DNA of 64,000 bases from Sphingobacterium sp. (GTDB taxonomy: Bacteria; Bacteroidota; Bacteroidia; Sphingobacteriales; Sphingobacteriaceae): assembly GCA_031286695.1 (NCBI GenBank), contig JAITTY010000007.1, positions 1 through 64,000 of the forward strand, in the 5' to 3' direction. Position 1 is the stretch's first letter. Each line of letters begins with the position of its first letter. Below, in pieces: positions 46,992 to 56,617 of the stretch. Made by a program: the position numbers and the translations under genes. The notes beneath the pieces were generated by a model. It did no database searches and was not told where the DNA came from. It saw nothing but the letters and a program-made list of their open reading frames with translations.

Positions 46992-47077
46992 CCGTTTGTC
47001 TGAGGCAAGGGAGTCTTTGGTTTTTTCTCAATTGATGCAGTAAAAGAGTTGAGAAGAACTAAATAAGGGGACAAATA

Positions 47078-47109
47078 GAAAAGGAGTTGTTTTTAGACAA
47101 CTCCTTTTC
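47078..47109. terminator. Bidirectional terminator after rodA and the phosphorylase gene
   Basis: A 12-bp stem AAAAGGAGTTGT / ACAACTCCTTTT, with the rodA stop codon in the loop region. T-rich tails occur on both strands. Confidence 0.8.
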
Positions 47110-48358
47110 TATTTGAATCAAATTTAAGCATGATAAACAGTAAAATGGTGAAACTCCATAACGATGAACCACCATAACTGATAAAAGGCAGCGGAATCCC
47201 GATAACCGGAACGATACCTATGGTCATACCGATATTGATAAATAAGTGAAAAAAGAGGATGGACGCTACACCGTATGCATATATCCTGGCGAAGGCTGAA
47301 CGCTGTCGTTCGGCGATATGAATAATGCGTAGCAGTAAGGTGAGATAGATAAGTAATAAGGTAACCGATCCAACAAAGCCCCACTCTTCTCCAACGGTAC
47401 AGAAAATAAAGTCCGTGCTCTGCTCAGGCACAAAATTGTATTTCGTTTGGGTTCCCTGTAAGTAACCTTTGCCTAGAAGCTGCCCCGATCCAATGGCAAT
47501 CTTCGACTGATTCAAATTATATCCTTTACCTTTAGGGTCTTCCATTTTGCCTAGGATAATGTCAATACGGTCGCGTTGATGGGGTTGTAGCACATGTTCA
47601 TAGACCAAGTCCACACAGAGAACAAATACAGCACAGGCTGCAAAAAGTATACTCAAATTAATAATGTATTTCCTTCTCTTGCGGTAGTTCCACATGACAA
47701 GGCCAATGAGCAATGCTAAAATCAAGATAAGTATCCAAGGATTGACCAATAAAGCAAGGACAAAAAGTAAAATGCAGAGCCCGCCAAATATAAGTAGTTC
47801 ATTATTTACATAACCCTCACGATAGAATACAAAAATCAACGAAAAGAATGCAAGGGCAGATCCCGTATCGGGCTGTAACATAACCAAAAATACTGGAAAT
47901 AAGACAATACCGGCTCCCATTGCCAGCGTCTGCATGGTCGGAGCTTTATTGCTCTGAGAACTTAAAAAGTTAGCCAAGAGCAGACAGGTTGAAAGTTTTG
48001 CAAACTCAGAAGGCTGTAAGCGGAAAAAACCCAAGTCAATCCAGGCTTGATTTCCACCGACATTTCGCCCTACCACGAGTACGATGACAAGCAATACAGC
48101 CGTTATACCATAAAATATTGGTGAGGCGGAACTGAAAAATTTAGCGTCTATGATCAGAATGGATACCCCTAGAATAATTGCGGAAACAAGATATAAAGAC
48201 TGTTTTCCATAATTTGTCCCTAAGGTAAAGAAATTAGGCATTTCAGGATTAAACACAGCTGCGCGGATATTGAATAAGCCAATTAAACATAGTGCAAGCC
48301 AAAGCGTGATGGTTAGCCAGTCTATCTTTCCAAAGAAACTAGTTTTTTGATTATTCAT
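47093..48358 (-). CDS. rodA: Rod shape-determining SEDS glycosyltransferase RodA
   Basis: 421 residues with about ten transmembrane helices. SEDS signature elements are visible: FRLQPSEFAKLSTCLLLA, LVMLQPDTGSALAFF and the C-terminal GIPLPFISYGGSSLWS. It polymerises glycan strands of peptidoglycan together with PBP2 (mrdA), whose gene overlaps it by 8 bases. It is the last gene of the shape operon. Confidence 0.96.
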   Translation of the reverse strand: MNNQKTSFFGKIDWLTITLWLALCLIGLFNIRAAVFNPEMPNFFTLGTNYGKQSLYLVSAIILGVSILIIDAKFFSSASPIFYGITAVLLVIVLVVGRNVGGNQAWIDLGFFRLQPSEFAKLSTCLLLANFLSSQSNKAPTMQTLAMGAGIVLFPVFLVMLQPDTGSALAFFSLIFVFYREGYVNNELLIFGGLCILLFVLALLVNPWILILILALLIGLVMWNYRKRRKYIINLSILFAACAVFVLCVDLVYEHVLQPHQRDRIDIILGKMEDPKGKGYNLNQSKIAIGSGQLLGKGYLQGTQTKYNFVPEQSTDFIFCTVGEEWGFVGSVTLLLIYLTLLLRIIHIAERQRSAFARIYAYGVASILFFHLFINIGMTIGIVPVIGIPLPFISYGGSSLWSFTILLFIMLKFDSNRKGVV

Positions 48359-50333
48359 ATCTTCTCTTTATCTCGCTATGGTGAACAATTGTTTCCTTTG
48401 GTTTTGTTAAGGCAGCCAGCTGACGTTTTGATTTTAACGTGTCGGTTTTCGATTTGACTGAGTCCGTCTTTTTTACATCTTTGGCCTTTGGTTCGACAAC
48501 CTTTTTTGGTGCAGGAAGAAAATTCGCTTTATAAATGCGGTCCTGAATATATTTTGGTGCAGTTATCGTGTCCTTGAGGTATTTCTCAACCATCATACTT
48601 GCGATAGGTCCTGCCCAGGTTCCACCGTAACCCGCATTTTCAACAAAGACAGCAATGGCGATTTTGGGGTTTTCTCGCGGCGCAAAAGCAAAGAAAACGG
48701 CATGGTTTTCACCATGGGGGTTTTGTGCAGTACCTGTTTTTCCACACATTTCAATGCCCGGGATACGATTGGCCCAAGCGGTACCTTCGGGCGTATTGAC
48801 AGCATCACTCATCCCTTGGATAACAACAGGATAATACCGCTCATCCACGCCGGCACTGACTTTTTCGGTAAATTCCTTCTTGGCAATTTTCTGTGCGCCA
48901 ATACCTTTAATCAAATGGGGTCTGTAATAAAAACCTTTGTTGGCAACGATAGCCATAATATTGGCCATTTGCAAGGGGGTTATACCCATTTCCCCTTGTC
49001 CAATAGATAAGGAGATATTGAAACTTGAACGCCATTTATCGTTACCATAGCGTTTGGTATAAAAATCTGACGTAGGTAGTAAACCTGGTTTTTCACCCGG
49101 CAGATCAATGCCTAGTTTATGGCCAATTCCAAACTGTGTTACTGCATTGCGCCATAGATCGTAAGCCTTAGGTCCCGAAAGCCCACGTCCGTCGATCATC
49201 TTAGCATAGGTAAATCCATAGTAGGTATTACATGATACGGCTACAGATCGCTGTAAGGTCGTTGACCCATGATAGTGCGTACAGCCCATCCAGCCGCGTC
49301 CCCCACCATAGCTATATCCATGCGGGCAGAAAAATACCGTATTGCGATCAATAACACCAGCCTGCTGCGCAGTCAGTGCCGAAACGACTTTAAATACAGA
49401 GCCTGGGGGATAAGAGGCTTGAATAGGACGGTTAAAAAGCGGTTTGGTGTCGTCTTTCAATAATTTCATATAATTATTGCCAGACTGTCTGCCGACCATC
49501 ATGTTTGGATTGTAACTCGGACTACTTACATAGGCCAATATTTCACCTGTTGCAGGTTCAATAGCGACAATGGACCCCAATTTATTTTTCATGAGGTTTT
49601 CCCCTAGAATCTGGAGGTCCTTATCCAAAGAAGAAACCAGTCCTTCCCCTGCAACAGCAAGTGTATCGTATTTCCCCTCCATAAATACCCCTTTCGGGCG
49701 GTTCAGCGCATCGACCATTAAGTTGTTGACACCACGTTTTCCGCGAATAAGATCTTCATAAGAACGCTCTACTCCACTGCGACCAATGTAGTCACCACTA
49801 CGATAAAACCCATTGGAGCGTTCAATATCTTTATCATTTACCTCACTCACGTAGCCCAAAAATTGAGCCGCTATGCTGTCGGGATAACTTCTGATAGTTC
49901 TTTTCTGGACATAGAAACCACGAAATTGATATTGGTATTCCTGATATTGGGCCCATGTCCGTACAGAAAGCTGTTTTTCAAAAATGGATGCACGGTAAGG
50001 GGAGTGTACTCTTGCCTTTTCCATCCGTTTGATGAAGCCTTCCTTGTCAATGTCTATCAATTTGCAAAACAAAGCGGTGTCGATTTCTTTCACCTCACGT
50101 GGAGTAACCATAAGGTCATATACCGGTTCGTTTTGAACTAATACCTTTCCCTTTCTGTCCAATATAACCCCTCTGGCCGGGTACACAATGACCTTGCGCA
50201 TGACATTGCTGTTTGCGGAATGTATATAGGAATCGTCTATGATCTGTAAATAGAATAAGCGGGCCACCAAGGTCAATGTGATGGCAATAAAGATTCCTGA
50301 AACGACGTACTTACGCGCAAAAAAACTGTTCAT
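48351..50333 (-). CDS. mrdA: Penicillin-binding protein 2 (cell elongation transpeptidase)
   Basis: 660 residues. One N-terminal membrane helix (about 10-30) precedes the dimerisation domain and the transpeptidase domain: SVFK with Ser312 and Lys315, SCN at 367-369 and KTG at 532-534. It cross-links lateral-wall peptidoglycan with RodA. Between the first two motifs it has FFCPHGYSYGG and WMGCTHYHG, a Cys/His set that could bind zinc. The C-terminal tail (about 605-660) is Lys-rich and unstructured, longer than in E. coli. Confidence 0.95.
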   Translation of the reverse strand: MNSFFARKYVVSGIFIAITLTLVARLFYLQIIDDSYIHSANSNVMRKVIVYPARGVILDRKGKVLVQNEPVYDLMVTPREVKEIDTALFCKLIDIDKEGFIKRMEKARVHSPYRASIFEKQLSVRTWAQYQEYQYQFRGFYVQKRTIRSYPDSIAAQFLGYVSEVNDKDIERSNGFYRSGDYIGRSGVERSYEDLIRGKRGVNNLMVDALNRPKGVFMEGKYDTLAVAGEGLVSSLDKDLQILGENLMKNKLGSIVAIEPATGEILAYVSSPSYNPNMMVGRQSGNNYMKLLKDDTKPLFNRPIQASYPPGSVFKVVSALTAQQAGVIDRNTVFFCPHGYSYGGGRGWMGCTHYHGSTTLQRSVAVSCNTYYGFTYAKMIDGRGLSGPKAYDLWRNAVTQFGIGHKLGIDLPGEKPGLLPTSDFYTKRYGNDKWRSSFNISLSIGQGEMGITPLQMANIMAIVANKGFYYRPHLIKGIGAQKIAKKEFTEKVSAGVDERYYPVVIQGMSDAVNTPEGTAWANRIPGIEMCGKTGTAQNPHGENHAVFFAFAPRENPKIAIAVFVENAGYGGTWAGPIASMMVEKYLKDTITAPKYIQDRIYKANFLPAPKKVVEPKAKDVKKTDSVKSKTDTLKSKRQLAALTKPKETIVHHSEIKRRYE

Positions 50334-50360
50334 AGAAATGAATTTCTATCCATCGATCTA

Positions 50361-50879
50361 CTACAACCGATCTTTCTTTTTGTAGAATAATATGCTAAAT
50401 AATAGCATGATAATTACTGTAAATATACAACTTAAAACTATACTCAATAAGGTGTATTGGATGTGCTGGAAGGAAAAAGATTCCAAGAGATACAAAAATG
50501 TATGATGGATCAATGTTCCGAAAAAGATGTAGGAAAAGAACCAGCGAATATTCATGAAGCCCAACATCGGGGTAAAAAAAGATTCACGTTCTTCAACTTC
50601 GAGCGTAATTTTCATGAAGAAAATACGGAAGGCGGCCAATGCAACACAGGCTGCGGTATTGACACCAAGGGTATCATAAAATGAATCTACGGTAAGTCCC
50701 GTAAGAAATGCGATCAAATACACCAGGAAATTAGGTGTTCCTGTCGGAAGTAAAAAAATAAATAAGATATAAGGAAATGCAGCGACCAGATTGTAATAAC
50801 CGATATTTTGAAATAGGAAAACTTGCATGCCTATCAAAACGATAAATCGAATAATATTAAATATTAAAATCCTAGCCAT
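50361..50879 (-). CDS. mreD: Rod shape-determining protein MreD
   Basis: 172 residues, about five membrane helices; the pattern LVAAFPYILFIFLLPTGTP and the following FLTGLTVDSFYDTLGVNTAACVALA (split here) fits MreD of Bacteroidota. It is an inner-membrane partner of MreC in the elongasome. Its start overlaps mreC by 8 bases. Confidence 0.9.
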   Translation of the reverse strand: MARILIFNIIRFIVLIGMQVFLFQNIGYYNLVAAFPYILFIFLLPTGTPNFLVYLIAFLTGLTVDSFYDTLGVNTAACVALAAFRIFFMKITLEVEERESFFTPMLGFMNIRWFFSYIFFGTLIHHTFLYLLESFSFQHIQYTLLSIVLSCIFTVIIMLLFSILFYKKKDRL

Positions 50880-51714
50880 TGTCCTTTGTCGATTCTTCTA
50901 GTGTCTTTAATTCTTTATTTAACAGGTCTTTTACAACGTAGACATGTTGCAAATTGGAGAAATTGGTGCTCAATAAAAGTCTAAGATCCAAAAAAGCATC
51001 TCCGGAAGAAATACCCGTCTGAATAACCGTTCCAACAAAAATTCCTTTTGGAAAATGTCCTGAATATCCGGAGGTATACACTTTGTCTCCTTTATTGACT
51101 TTGATATGGTTTGGAATTTCCTTGACCATTGCCGCGCGGTAATCCATGCTATTGCCCCATACCAACGAGCCGAAGACCTCAGTGTGGCCAAGTGTAACGG
51201 ATATACGCGTATCGGGATGCAATAGGGATTGAACGGTAGAGAAGTTAGGGGAAACATTCAATACAATACCAACTACCCCGTTGGGAGCGATAACACCCAT
51301 ACCTCGCTCTATACCGTCTTTACTGCCTTTATCGAGTGTAATCGTATTTGCCTTTTGGTGAATGCTATTGTTGATGACATTCGCAATAATAAATTCGTAA
51401 CGCCCAAACTCACTGCTATCGATTGCTGGGACAGGACCGATCTTGATGCTGTCAGTTGATCGATAAGCTTGTAAGTCCTTTCTTAATTGTGCATTTTCCT
51501 TTGCAAGTGCATCATTGGTCTCCCCGAGGTGCAGATAGCTTTTCCAGGAATTGACCTTTGCATACAGGCCTCCGATGATACTATTTGAAGAATTTAAAAC
51601 AGAATTACGTTGGAAAGAATTGTTGGTGATCACCAAAAATAACGAGAATCCAAAAAATAGGATAAACCAGAAGAATGCATTGTATCGTCTCAGGAATAAC
51701 CAAAGGTTTCTCAT
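50872..51714 (-). CDS. mreC: Rod shape-determining protein MreC
   Basis: 280 residues. An N-terminal membrane helix (about 13-30) and a coiled segment (NDALAKENAQLRKDLQAYR) are followed by the beta-rich MreC core (VIAPNGVVGIVLNVSPNFSTV and GDKVYTSGYSGHFPKGIFVG). It is periplasmic and links MreB/MreD to PBP2. It is 91 bases downstream of mreB. Confidence 0.94.
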   Translation of the reverse strand: MRNLWLFLRRYNAFFWFILFFGFSLFLVITNNSFQRNSVLNSSNSIIGGLYAKVNSWKSYLHLGETNDALAKENAQLRKDLQAYRSTDSIKIGPVPAIDSSEFGRYEFIIANVINNSIHQKANTITLDKGSKDGIERGMGVIAPNGVVGIVLNVSPNFSTVQSLLHPDTRISVTLGHTEVFGSLVWGNSMDYRAAMVKEIPNHIKVNKGDKVYTSGYSGHFPKGIFVGTVIQTGISSGDAFLDLRLLLSTNFSNLQHVYVVKDLLNKELKTLEESTKDNG

Positions 51715-51805
51715 TTTTTAATGTGGGTATTTAATAAGCAAGCGATATAATAGTTTTGCATATTATATCGCTCTTTAATAAAATATTGTTATTAATTATC
51801 GAACG

Positions 51806-52831
51806 TTATGATTGCATCAAGAATTTAAATCGTCCAATATTTTTAAGTGCAATACCAGTCCCTCTTACGACAGCACGTAACGGATCTTCGGCAATATGTA
51901 CTGGAAGTTTAGTTTTCGCTTGTATACGACGGTCCAAACCACGCAATAATGCACCACCACCGGTAAGATAGATACCTGTTTGATAAATATCCGCTGATAA
52001 TTCTGGTGGAGTGATTTCAAGTGCTTTTAAGATTGCCTCTTCAATTTTTGATATGGACTTATCTAGACAATGCGCTATTTCGGTGTAAGAAACAGTAATT
52101 TGCTTAGGAACACCTGTCATCAAATCACGGCCTTGAACAGCAAAATCTGCCGGTGGTTCCTGTAACTCAGGAAGAGCCGCGCCGACTTCAATTTTGATTT
52201 TTTCAGCCGTACGTTCACCGATCATGATGTTATGTTGTCTTCTGATGTATTGAACGATGTCAGAGTCGAAGTTATCACCAGCAACACGAATGGACTGGTC
52301 ACATACAATACCCGATAAAGCGATGACAGCAATTTCGGTGGTACCTCCACCGATATCGATAATCATATTACCCATTGGTTCTTCCACATCAATTCCGATT
52401 CCGACAGCAGCAGCCATGGGTTCATGAATTAAATAGACTTCTTTGGCGCCTGCAATTTCTGCTGAATCGCGCACAGCTCTTTTCTCTACTTCTGTAATAC
52501 CGGAAGGAATACAAACAACCATACGTAGGGAAGGGAAAAACCAGCTCTTACCATTGTTTACCAATTTTACCATACCTCTGATCAGGTGCTCAGCTGCCGT
52601 AAAATCAGCGATTACTCCATCACGTAAAGGACGTACTGTCTTTATATTGTCGTGTGTTTTACCCTCCATTTGCATGGCCTGGCGACCAATGGCGATCACT
52701 TTGTTTGTGGTGCGGTCAAATGCAACAATAGAAGGTTCATCCACTACTACTTTGTCATTATGAATTATTAGGGTATTTGCAGTACCCAAGTCAATCGCAA
52801 CTTCTTGCGTAAACCAATTAAATAAGCCCAT
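51806..52831 (-). CDS. mreB: Actin-like rod shape-determining protein MreB
   Basis: 341 residues with actin-fold phosphate motifs: IDLGTANTLI at the N-terminus, MIIDIGGGTTEIAVIAL in the middle and GIYLTGGGALLRGLD toward the end. It forms membrane-bound filaments that orient wall synthesis. An N-terminal amphipathic start MGLFNWFTQ may bind membrane. It is the first gene of mreB-mreC-mreD-mrdA-rodA. Confidence 0.96.
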   Translation of the reverse strand: MGLFNWFTQEVAIDLGTANTLIIHNDKVVVDEPSIVAFDRTTNKVIAIGRQAMQMEGKTHDNIKTVRPLRDGVIADFTAAEHLIRGMVKLVNNGKSWFFPSLRMVVCIPSGITEVEKRAVRDSAEIAGAKEVYLIHEPMAAAVGIGIDVEEPMGNMIIDIGGGTTEIAVIALSGIVCDQSIRVAGDNFDSDIVQYIRRQHNIMIGERTAEKIKIEVGAALPELQEPPADFAVQGRDLMTGVPKQITVSYTEIAHCLDKSISKIEEAILKALEITPPELSADIYQTGIYLTGGGALLRGLDRRIQAKTKLPVHIAEDPLRAVVRGTGIALKNIGRFKFLMQS

Positions 52832-52864
52832 CTGCTAATCCTTAAGCTATTTTAAAATAATATG

Positions 52865-52872
52865 CAAACCTA
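52865..52872 (-). promoter_or_regulatory. Probable mreB operon promoter (-7 element)
   Basis: TAGGTTTG on the minus strand matches TAnnTTTG; transcription would begin about 27 bases before the mreB ATG. No TTG at the usual distance is seen. Confidence 0.5.
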
Positions 52873-53194
52873 CACAAAAAAAATTAATCTTTTTGAGGTT
52901 ATACATCAAAAAAAACTACATTCTGAAAGTAAATTCTATCTGGAAAAAACTGTCTTTAAATTTAACGAATATAATCTGTAATTCTTACGTCCCAGGTGAA
53001 GTTATTTTTAATTGGATGCGGTGTTAAAAAAGAATTAAGCCGGTGTTTTTGAAATCATTGACCGCGAGAAGAAAGAATCCAATCGGGAAAAGGTGGTTTT
53101 GACAACTATCTGGAGAGGGTTGTTGTTTCGAAGGGTTTCTACACGCTGTTATTATATGTTTTTAGCGAGTGGATTAAACAGGTAAAATAGGGGT
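52873..53194. other. Gene-free gap upstream of mreB
   Basis: About 320 bases without a credible ORF, repeat or further hairpin. It holds any upstream control of mreB and ends at the NDH-2 terminator. Confidence 0.5.
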
Positions 53195-53232
53195 AAAAAA
53201 CAGCGCCAGTATCGTTTGGGATAATGGCGCTG
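53195..53232 (-). terminator. Terminator of the NDH-2 gene
   Basis: Stem CAGCGCCA / TGGCGCTG with an inner TATC / GATA extension. On the minus strand it is followed by six T. Confidence 0.85.
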
Positions 53233-53272
53233 TCGGGGTATTGAAATAGTTTATATAGACTCCAATAGAAAA

Positions 53273-54583
53273 CTATTGCGCTGTTTCTGCCTGCTGTTCT
53301 TCCGGAGTCGGCTCATCATATTTGTGGAAGATTAAACGTACACCACTGTTTTTGGTGAAAAATTTGACCGACCAGTTGACGAATGTGATCAATTTATTTC
53401 TGAATCCATAGATGGACATCAAGTGGACAAACATCCAGGTCATCCAGCCAAAGAATCCATTGAAATGGATTTTTCCCATGTCAACGACAGCTTTATTACG
53501 ACCTACCGTAGCCATGGAGCCTTTGTCAAAATAGTTGAATTTCTCTGTTGGTTGATTGGACATTGTCTGAAGAATGTGTTTTGCAACATATGCCCCCTGC
53601 TGTTGCGCTACCGGTGCAACACCTGGTAAGCCGCGAGGAAGGTCATCTGTGATAAATGCCGAAACATCACCAATGGCATAAACACCTGGCATATCGATAA
53701 CACGGCATTGATCGTCTGTCTGTATACGGTTACCACGTTGGATAATCTCCTTTTTGAAACCATTTGGATATTGCCCAGCTACACCTGCTCCCCAGATAAC
53801 CGTTTTTGTTTCAATGCTTCTGCCATCGGCGAAAGTAATTGAATTGCCATCATATCCTGTTACCTGAACATTCAATAATACTTCTACACCCAAATCTTTG
53901 AGGTACTTTTCTGAATCTTTAGAAGATTTTTCAGATAAGTTAGCCAATACTTTTGGAAGTCCTTCAACCAGGTAAACTGACATCTCAGATTTTTTCAATT
54001 CTGGATAATCTTTCTCAAGAACATTGTTTTTGATCTCTGCGATTGCCCCCGAAAGTTCTACCCCTGTTGGACCACCCCCAACAATGACAAAATTCAAATT
54101 AGCTTTACGATCAGCAGGGTTTTCTATCCGTACCGCTTCTTCAAGGTTCTGTAAAACATAGCTTCGAATATTTAATGCTTCTTGTATGTTTTTCATCGGC
54201 AAAGCATATTTTGTGATTTGTTGATTACCGAAGAAGTTCGTCGTAGCACCTGTAGCAACAATTAAATAATCATAGTCAAAATCACCAACATCTGTTCTTA
54301 CAATCTTAGCTTCGTTGTCTACGCTTTTTACGTCAGCAAGTCTAAAATGAAAGTTGTCTTGGCCTTTGAACATTTTGCGAACAGGGAAGGAGATGGAGTC
54401 CGCTGAAAGAGTACCCGTGGCAACTTGGTACATCAATGGTTGAAAAGTATGAAAGTTATTTCTGTCCAGCAACAGAACTTCAACTTCCTTATTTTTAAGC
54501 TTTTTAGCAACTTCAATTCCTCCAAATCCAGCACCAATAATGATTACTCTTGGGAATTTTCTATTTGAACTATTGCTTGGCAT
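53273..54583 (-). CDS. ndh: Type II NADH dehydrogenase (NAD(P)/FAD-dependent oxidoreductase)
   Basis: 436 residues. The FAD loop VIIGAGFGGIEVAKKL is at about 14-29 and the NADH loop FVIVGGGPTGVELSGAI near 165-181. MPGVYAIGDVSAF binds FAD near 305, and the family segment PRGLPGVAPVAQQQGAYVAK follows. It passes electrons from NADH to quinone without proton pumping; the C-terminal region (WMTWMFVHLMSIYGFRNK) forms the membrane-facing helix. The single gene ends at a strong terminator. Confidence 0.92.
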   Translation of the reverse strand: MPSNSSNRKFPRVIIIGAGFGGIEVAKKLKNKEVEVLLLDRNNFHTFQPLMYQVATGTLSADSISFPVRKMFKGQDNFHFRLADVKSVDNEAKIVRTDVGDFDYDYLIVATGATTNFFGNQQITKYALPMKNIQEALNIRSYVLQNLEEAVRIENPADRKANLNFVIVGGGPTGVELSGAIAEIKNNVLEKDYPELKKSEMSVYLVEGLPKVLANLSEKSSKDSEKYLKDLGVEVLLNVQVTGYDGNSITFADGRSIETKTVIWGAGVAGQYPNGFKKEIIQRGNRIQTDDQCRVIDMPGVYAIGDVSAFITDDLPRGLPGVAPVAQQQGAYVAKHILQTMSNQPTEKFNYFDKGSMATVGRNKAVVDMGKIHFNGFFGWMTWMFVHLMSIYGFRNKLITFVNWSVKFFTKNSGVRLIFHKYDEPTPEEQQAETAQ

Positions 54584-54795
54584 ATTTTTAATAGTTTGTT
54601 GTAAAAATTCGGTACAATCGAATTAAGCTGCAAATATCTTAAATTTTGACTCAAAAAGCTAAAAAATATTTATTTATTGTGGTGATCTGTTGTGAATTTT
54701 ATTGTAAAGAGGCTAATTCTTTCAATAATGTATTTTGTACTTATTTGATTTTTAGTTCTTTATGATGGATATCGCTGTCTTAAAAAAAATTGATT

Positions 54796-54840
54796 AATAA
54801 TGTTATCATTGTGTATTTTATACACAATGATAACATTATT
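54796..54840 (-). terminator. 21-bp perfect hairpin terminator of the ferredoxin gene
   Basis: Arms 54796-54816 and 54820-54840 pair perfectly with a 3-base loop; it contains the ferredoxin stop codon. On the minus strand it is followed by a run of eight T a few bases later. The stem is mainly A-T. Confidence 0.75.
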
Positions 54841-55168
54841 GTAGTGCGCCTTTTATCTTGATTTTCATACCGTTGTTGCTGTTCTGCAGATAAAGCTGAC
54901 AGGCAAGGCGGCTTTGATCATCGGCATCCGGAAGTGTGTCCAGCATATCGAGCTCCTGATCACTCGCTGAAGGAAGCGTATCCAGGCCTTCGACAACTTC
55001 GACATGACAGGTAGCGCACAGCGCCATGCCTCCACAAGTGGCCAGAATTTCATATTCGGTTGCCTTTAAAATCTCCATGAGTGAAAGATTGATATCGGTA
55101 GGAACCTCCAGCGTATTTTCGCTCCCATCACGATCAATAACAGTGACTTGAATTAAATTATCGTCCAT
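54836..55168 (-). CDS. Adrenodoxin-type 2Fe-2S ferredoxin
   Basis: 110 residues. The cluster cysteines are C45, C51, C54 and C90 (CGGMALCATC and LACQL), the C-x5-C-x2-C-x35-C spacing of the adrenodoxin/putidaredoxin group. It carries single electrons, most probably from the FNR-like protein encoded two bases upstream. The electron acceptor (an oxygenase or desaturase) is not in the window. Confidence 0.92.
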   Translation of the reverse strand: MDDNLIQVTVIDRDGSENTLEVPTDINLSLMEILKATEYEILATCGGMALCATCHVEVVEGLDTLPSASDQELDMLDTLPDADDQSRLACQLYLQNSNNGMKIKIKGALQ

Positions 55169-55170
55169 GG

Positions 55171-56175
55171 CTAGAATGTATTTATACCGTTTACAGTGGT
55201 GTATTTGAATGTCAATTTTTGATCTGGATAGACAAATTTAAAAGCACTTTGACACATCAGGGCAGCCTCATGGTACCCACAGAGAATGAGTTTCAGTTTG
55301 CCCGGATAGGTGTTGATGTCTCCAATAGCATAGATCCGCTCGATATTGGTTGAGTAATCAAACGTATTAACCTCTATCGCATTTTTATCGATATTTAATC
55401 CCCAATCTGCGATTGGACCCAGCTTCGGCGTAAGACCATATAAGGGAATGAAATAGTCTGCATCTGTTGCGATAACTTCTTTTTCTTTATTGGTTGTTTC
55501 AACATGGGACAAGTAGCCATTGCCATGAATATTGGTCAGATTGTGGGACAATAATAAGTTGATCTTACCCTGTTGGGCCAATTTGAAAACCTTTTCAGCC
55601 GAGTCTGGAGCGCCCCTGAAGGAGTCACTTCGGTGGATTAAAGTAACCTGTTGCGCAATATCTGCGAGATGGAAGGTCCAATCGAGCGCGGAATCACCAC
55701 CACCGGCAATGACAATTTTTTTGTCCCGGTACTTAGCGGGGTCTTTTACCATATAATCGACGCCTTTTCCTTCAAAGAGATGAAGATTTGGAATTTCGGG
55801 CTTGCGTGGTTCAAAGCAACCTAAGCCCCCGGCGATGACAATGACCTGTGTATGAACCATCGTATGATCATTGGTTTCTACAATAAAAGAACCATCGTCC
55901 TGTTTTGTTATATGTTCCACACGCTCGCCTAAGGTGAATGTGGGGTCAAAGGGTTTAATCTGTTCAAGCTGTTTATCGATCAACTCCTGCGCAGTGATAC
56001 TTGGATAACCAGGAATGTCGTAGATAGGCTTATGGGGGTAGATCTCCGAAAGTTGACCGCCCACTTGGGGTAATACATCGATCAAATGGCAGCGCATTTT
56101 TAAAAGCCCAGCTTCAAAAACTGCGAATAGGCCAACCGGTCCTGCTCCGATGATACAGATATCCGTATTTATCAT
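55171..56175 (-). CDS. Ferredoxin-NADP reductase (thioredoxin reductase-like FNR)
   Basis: 334 residues. The FAD loop CIIGAGPVGLFAVFEAG and NAD(P) loop IVIAGGGDSALDW are present, while the CxxC of thioredoxin reductases is absent, so it fits the TrxR-like FNR group rather than TrxB. YAIGDINTYPGKLKLI marks the C-terminal FAD contact. It would move electrons between NAD(P)H and the adjacent ferredoxin. The marR gene precedes it and the ferredoxin gene follows, each with two-base gaps. Confidence 0.88.
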   Translation of the reverse strand: MINTDICIIGAGPVGLFAVFEAGLLKMRCHLIDVLPQVGGQLSEIYPHKPIYDIPGYPSITAQELIDKQLEQIKPFDPTFTLGERVEHITKQDDGSFIVETNDHTMVHTQVIVIAGGLGCFEPRKPEIPNLHLFEGKGVDYMVKDPAKYRDKKIVIAGGGDSALDWTFHLADIAQQVTLIHRSDSFRGAPDSAEKVFKLAQQGKINLLLSHNLTNIHGNGYLSHVETTNKEKEVIATDADYFIPLYGLTPKLGPIADWGLNIDKNAIEVNTFDYSTNIERIYAIGDINTYPGKLKLILCGYHEAALMCQSAFKFVYPDQKLTFKYTTVNGINTF

Positions 56176-56177
56176 AG

Positions 56178-56615
56178 CTATTCTATATTTAAGTTGTTAT
56201 ATATTGTATTCAAAATCCTTGTAAAAGCTTCGAAATCTTCGTCTGCTAGATTTTCCCAGGCCTTCATACGAATCTCCGTAACAATCGGCGTAAGCGATGC
56301 TACCTTTAGTTTTCCTTCTTCTGTCAAATGGAGGTAGAGACTCCGACGGTCTGTTTCGTCAGTGATCCGTTCAGCCAGATTTTTTTTAAGAAGGATATCA
56401 ACGATCCGAGTCAGTGTGGGCTGGTCTTTTCCGCAGCGCTTTGCCAGTTCTTTTTGTGAAAGTTGATCTGTTTCGTACAAAGCCTTTAAAATGGTCCATT
56501 GGTCTACAGTAATATCAAATCCTTTCTCGGCAAAAGAAGATTGGGCGAACTGTTTTACTTTCTTGGCTGTTTGGTCCAAGATGAAGGAGTAGCGGTCAAA
56601 TTTTTCGTTTAGCAT
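56178..56615 (-). CDS. MarR family transcriptional regulator
   Basis: 145 residues, a winged helix-turn-helix protein of usual MarR size: the recognition region is LSQKELAKRCGKDQPTLTRIVD, split here, then DRRSLYLHLTEEGK forms the wing. It opens the operon with FNR and ferredoxin and likely represses it, using the paired repeats at its own promoter (56618-56655). The ligand is unknown. Confidence 0.92.
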   Translation of the reverse strand: MLNEKFDRYSFILDQTAKKVKQFAQSSFAEKGFDITVDQWTILKALYETDQLSQKELAKRCGKDQPTLTRIVDILLKKNLAERITDETDRRSLYLHLTEEGKLKVASLTPIVTEIRMKAWENLADEDFEAFTRILNTIYNNLNIE

Positions 56616-56617
56616 AC

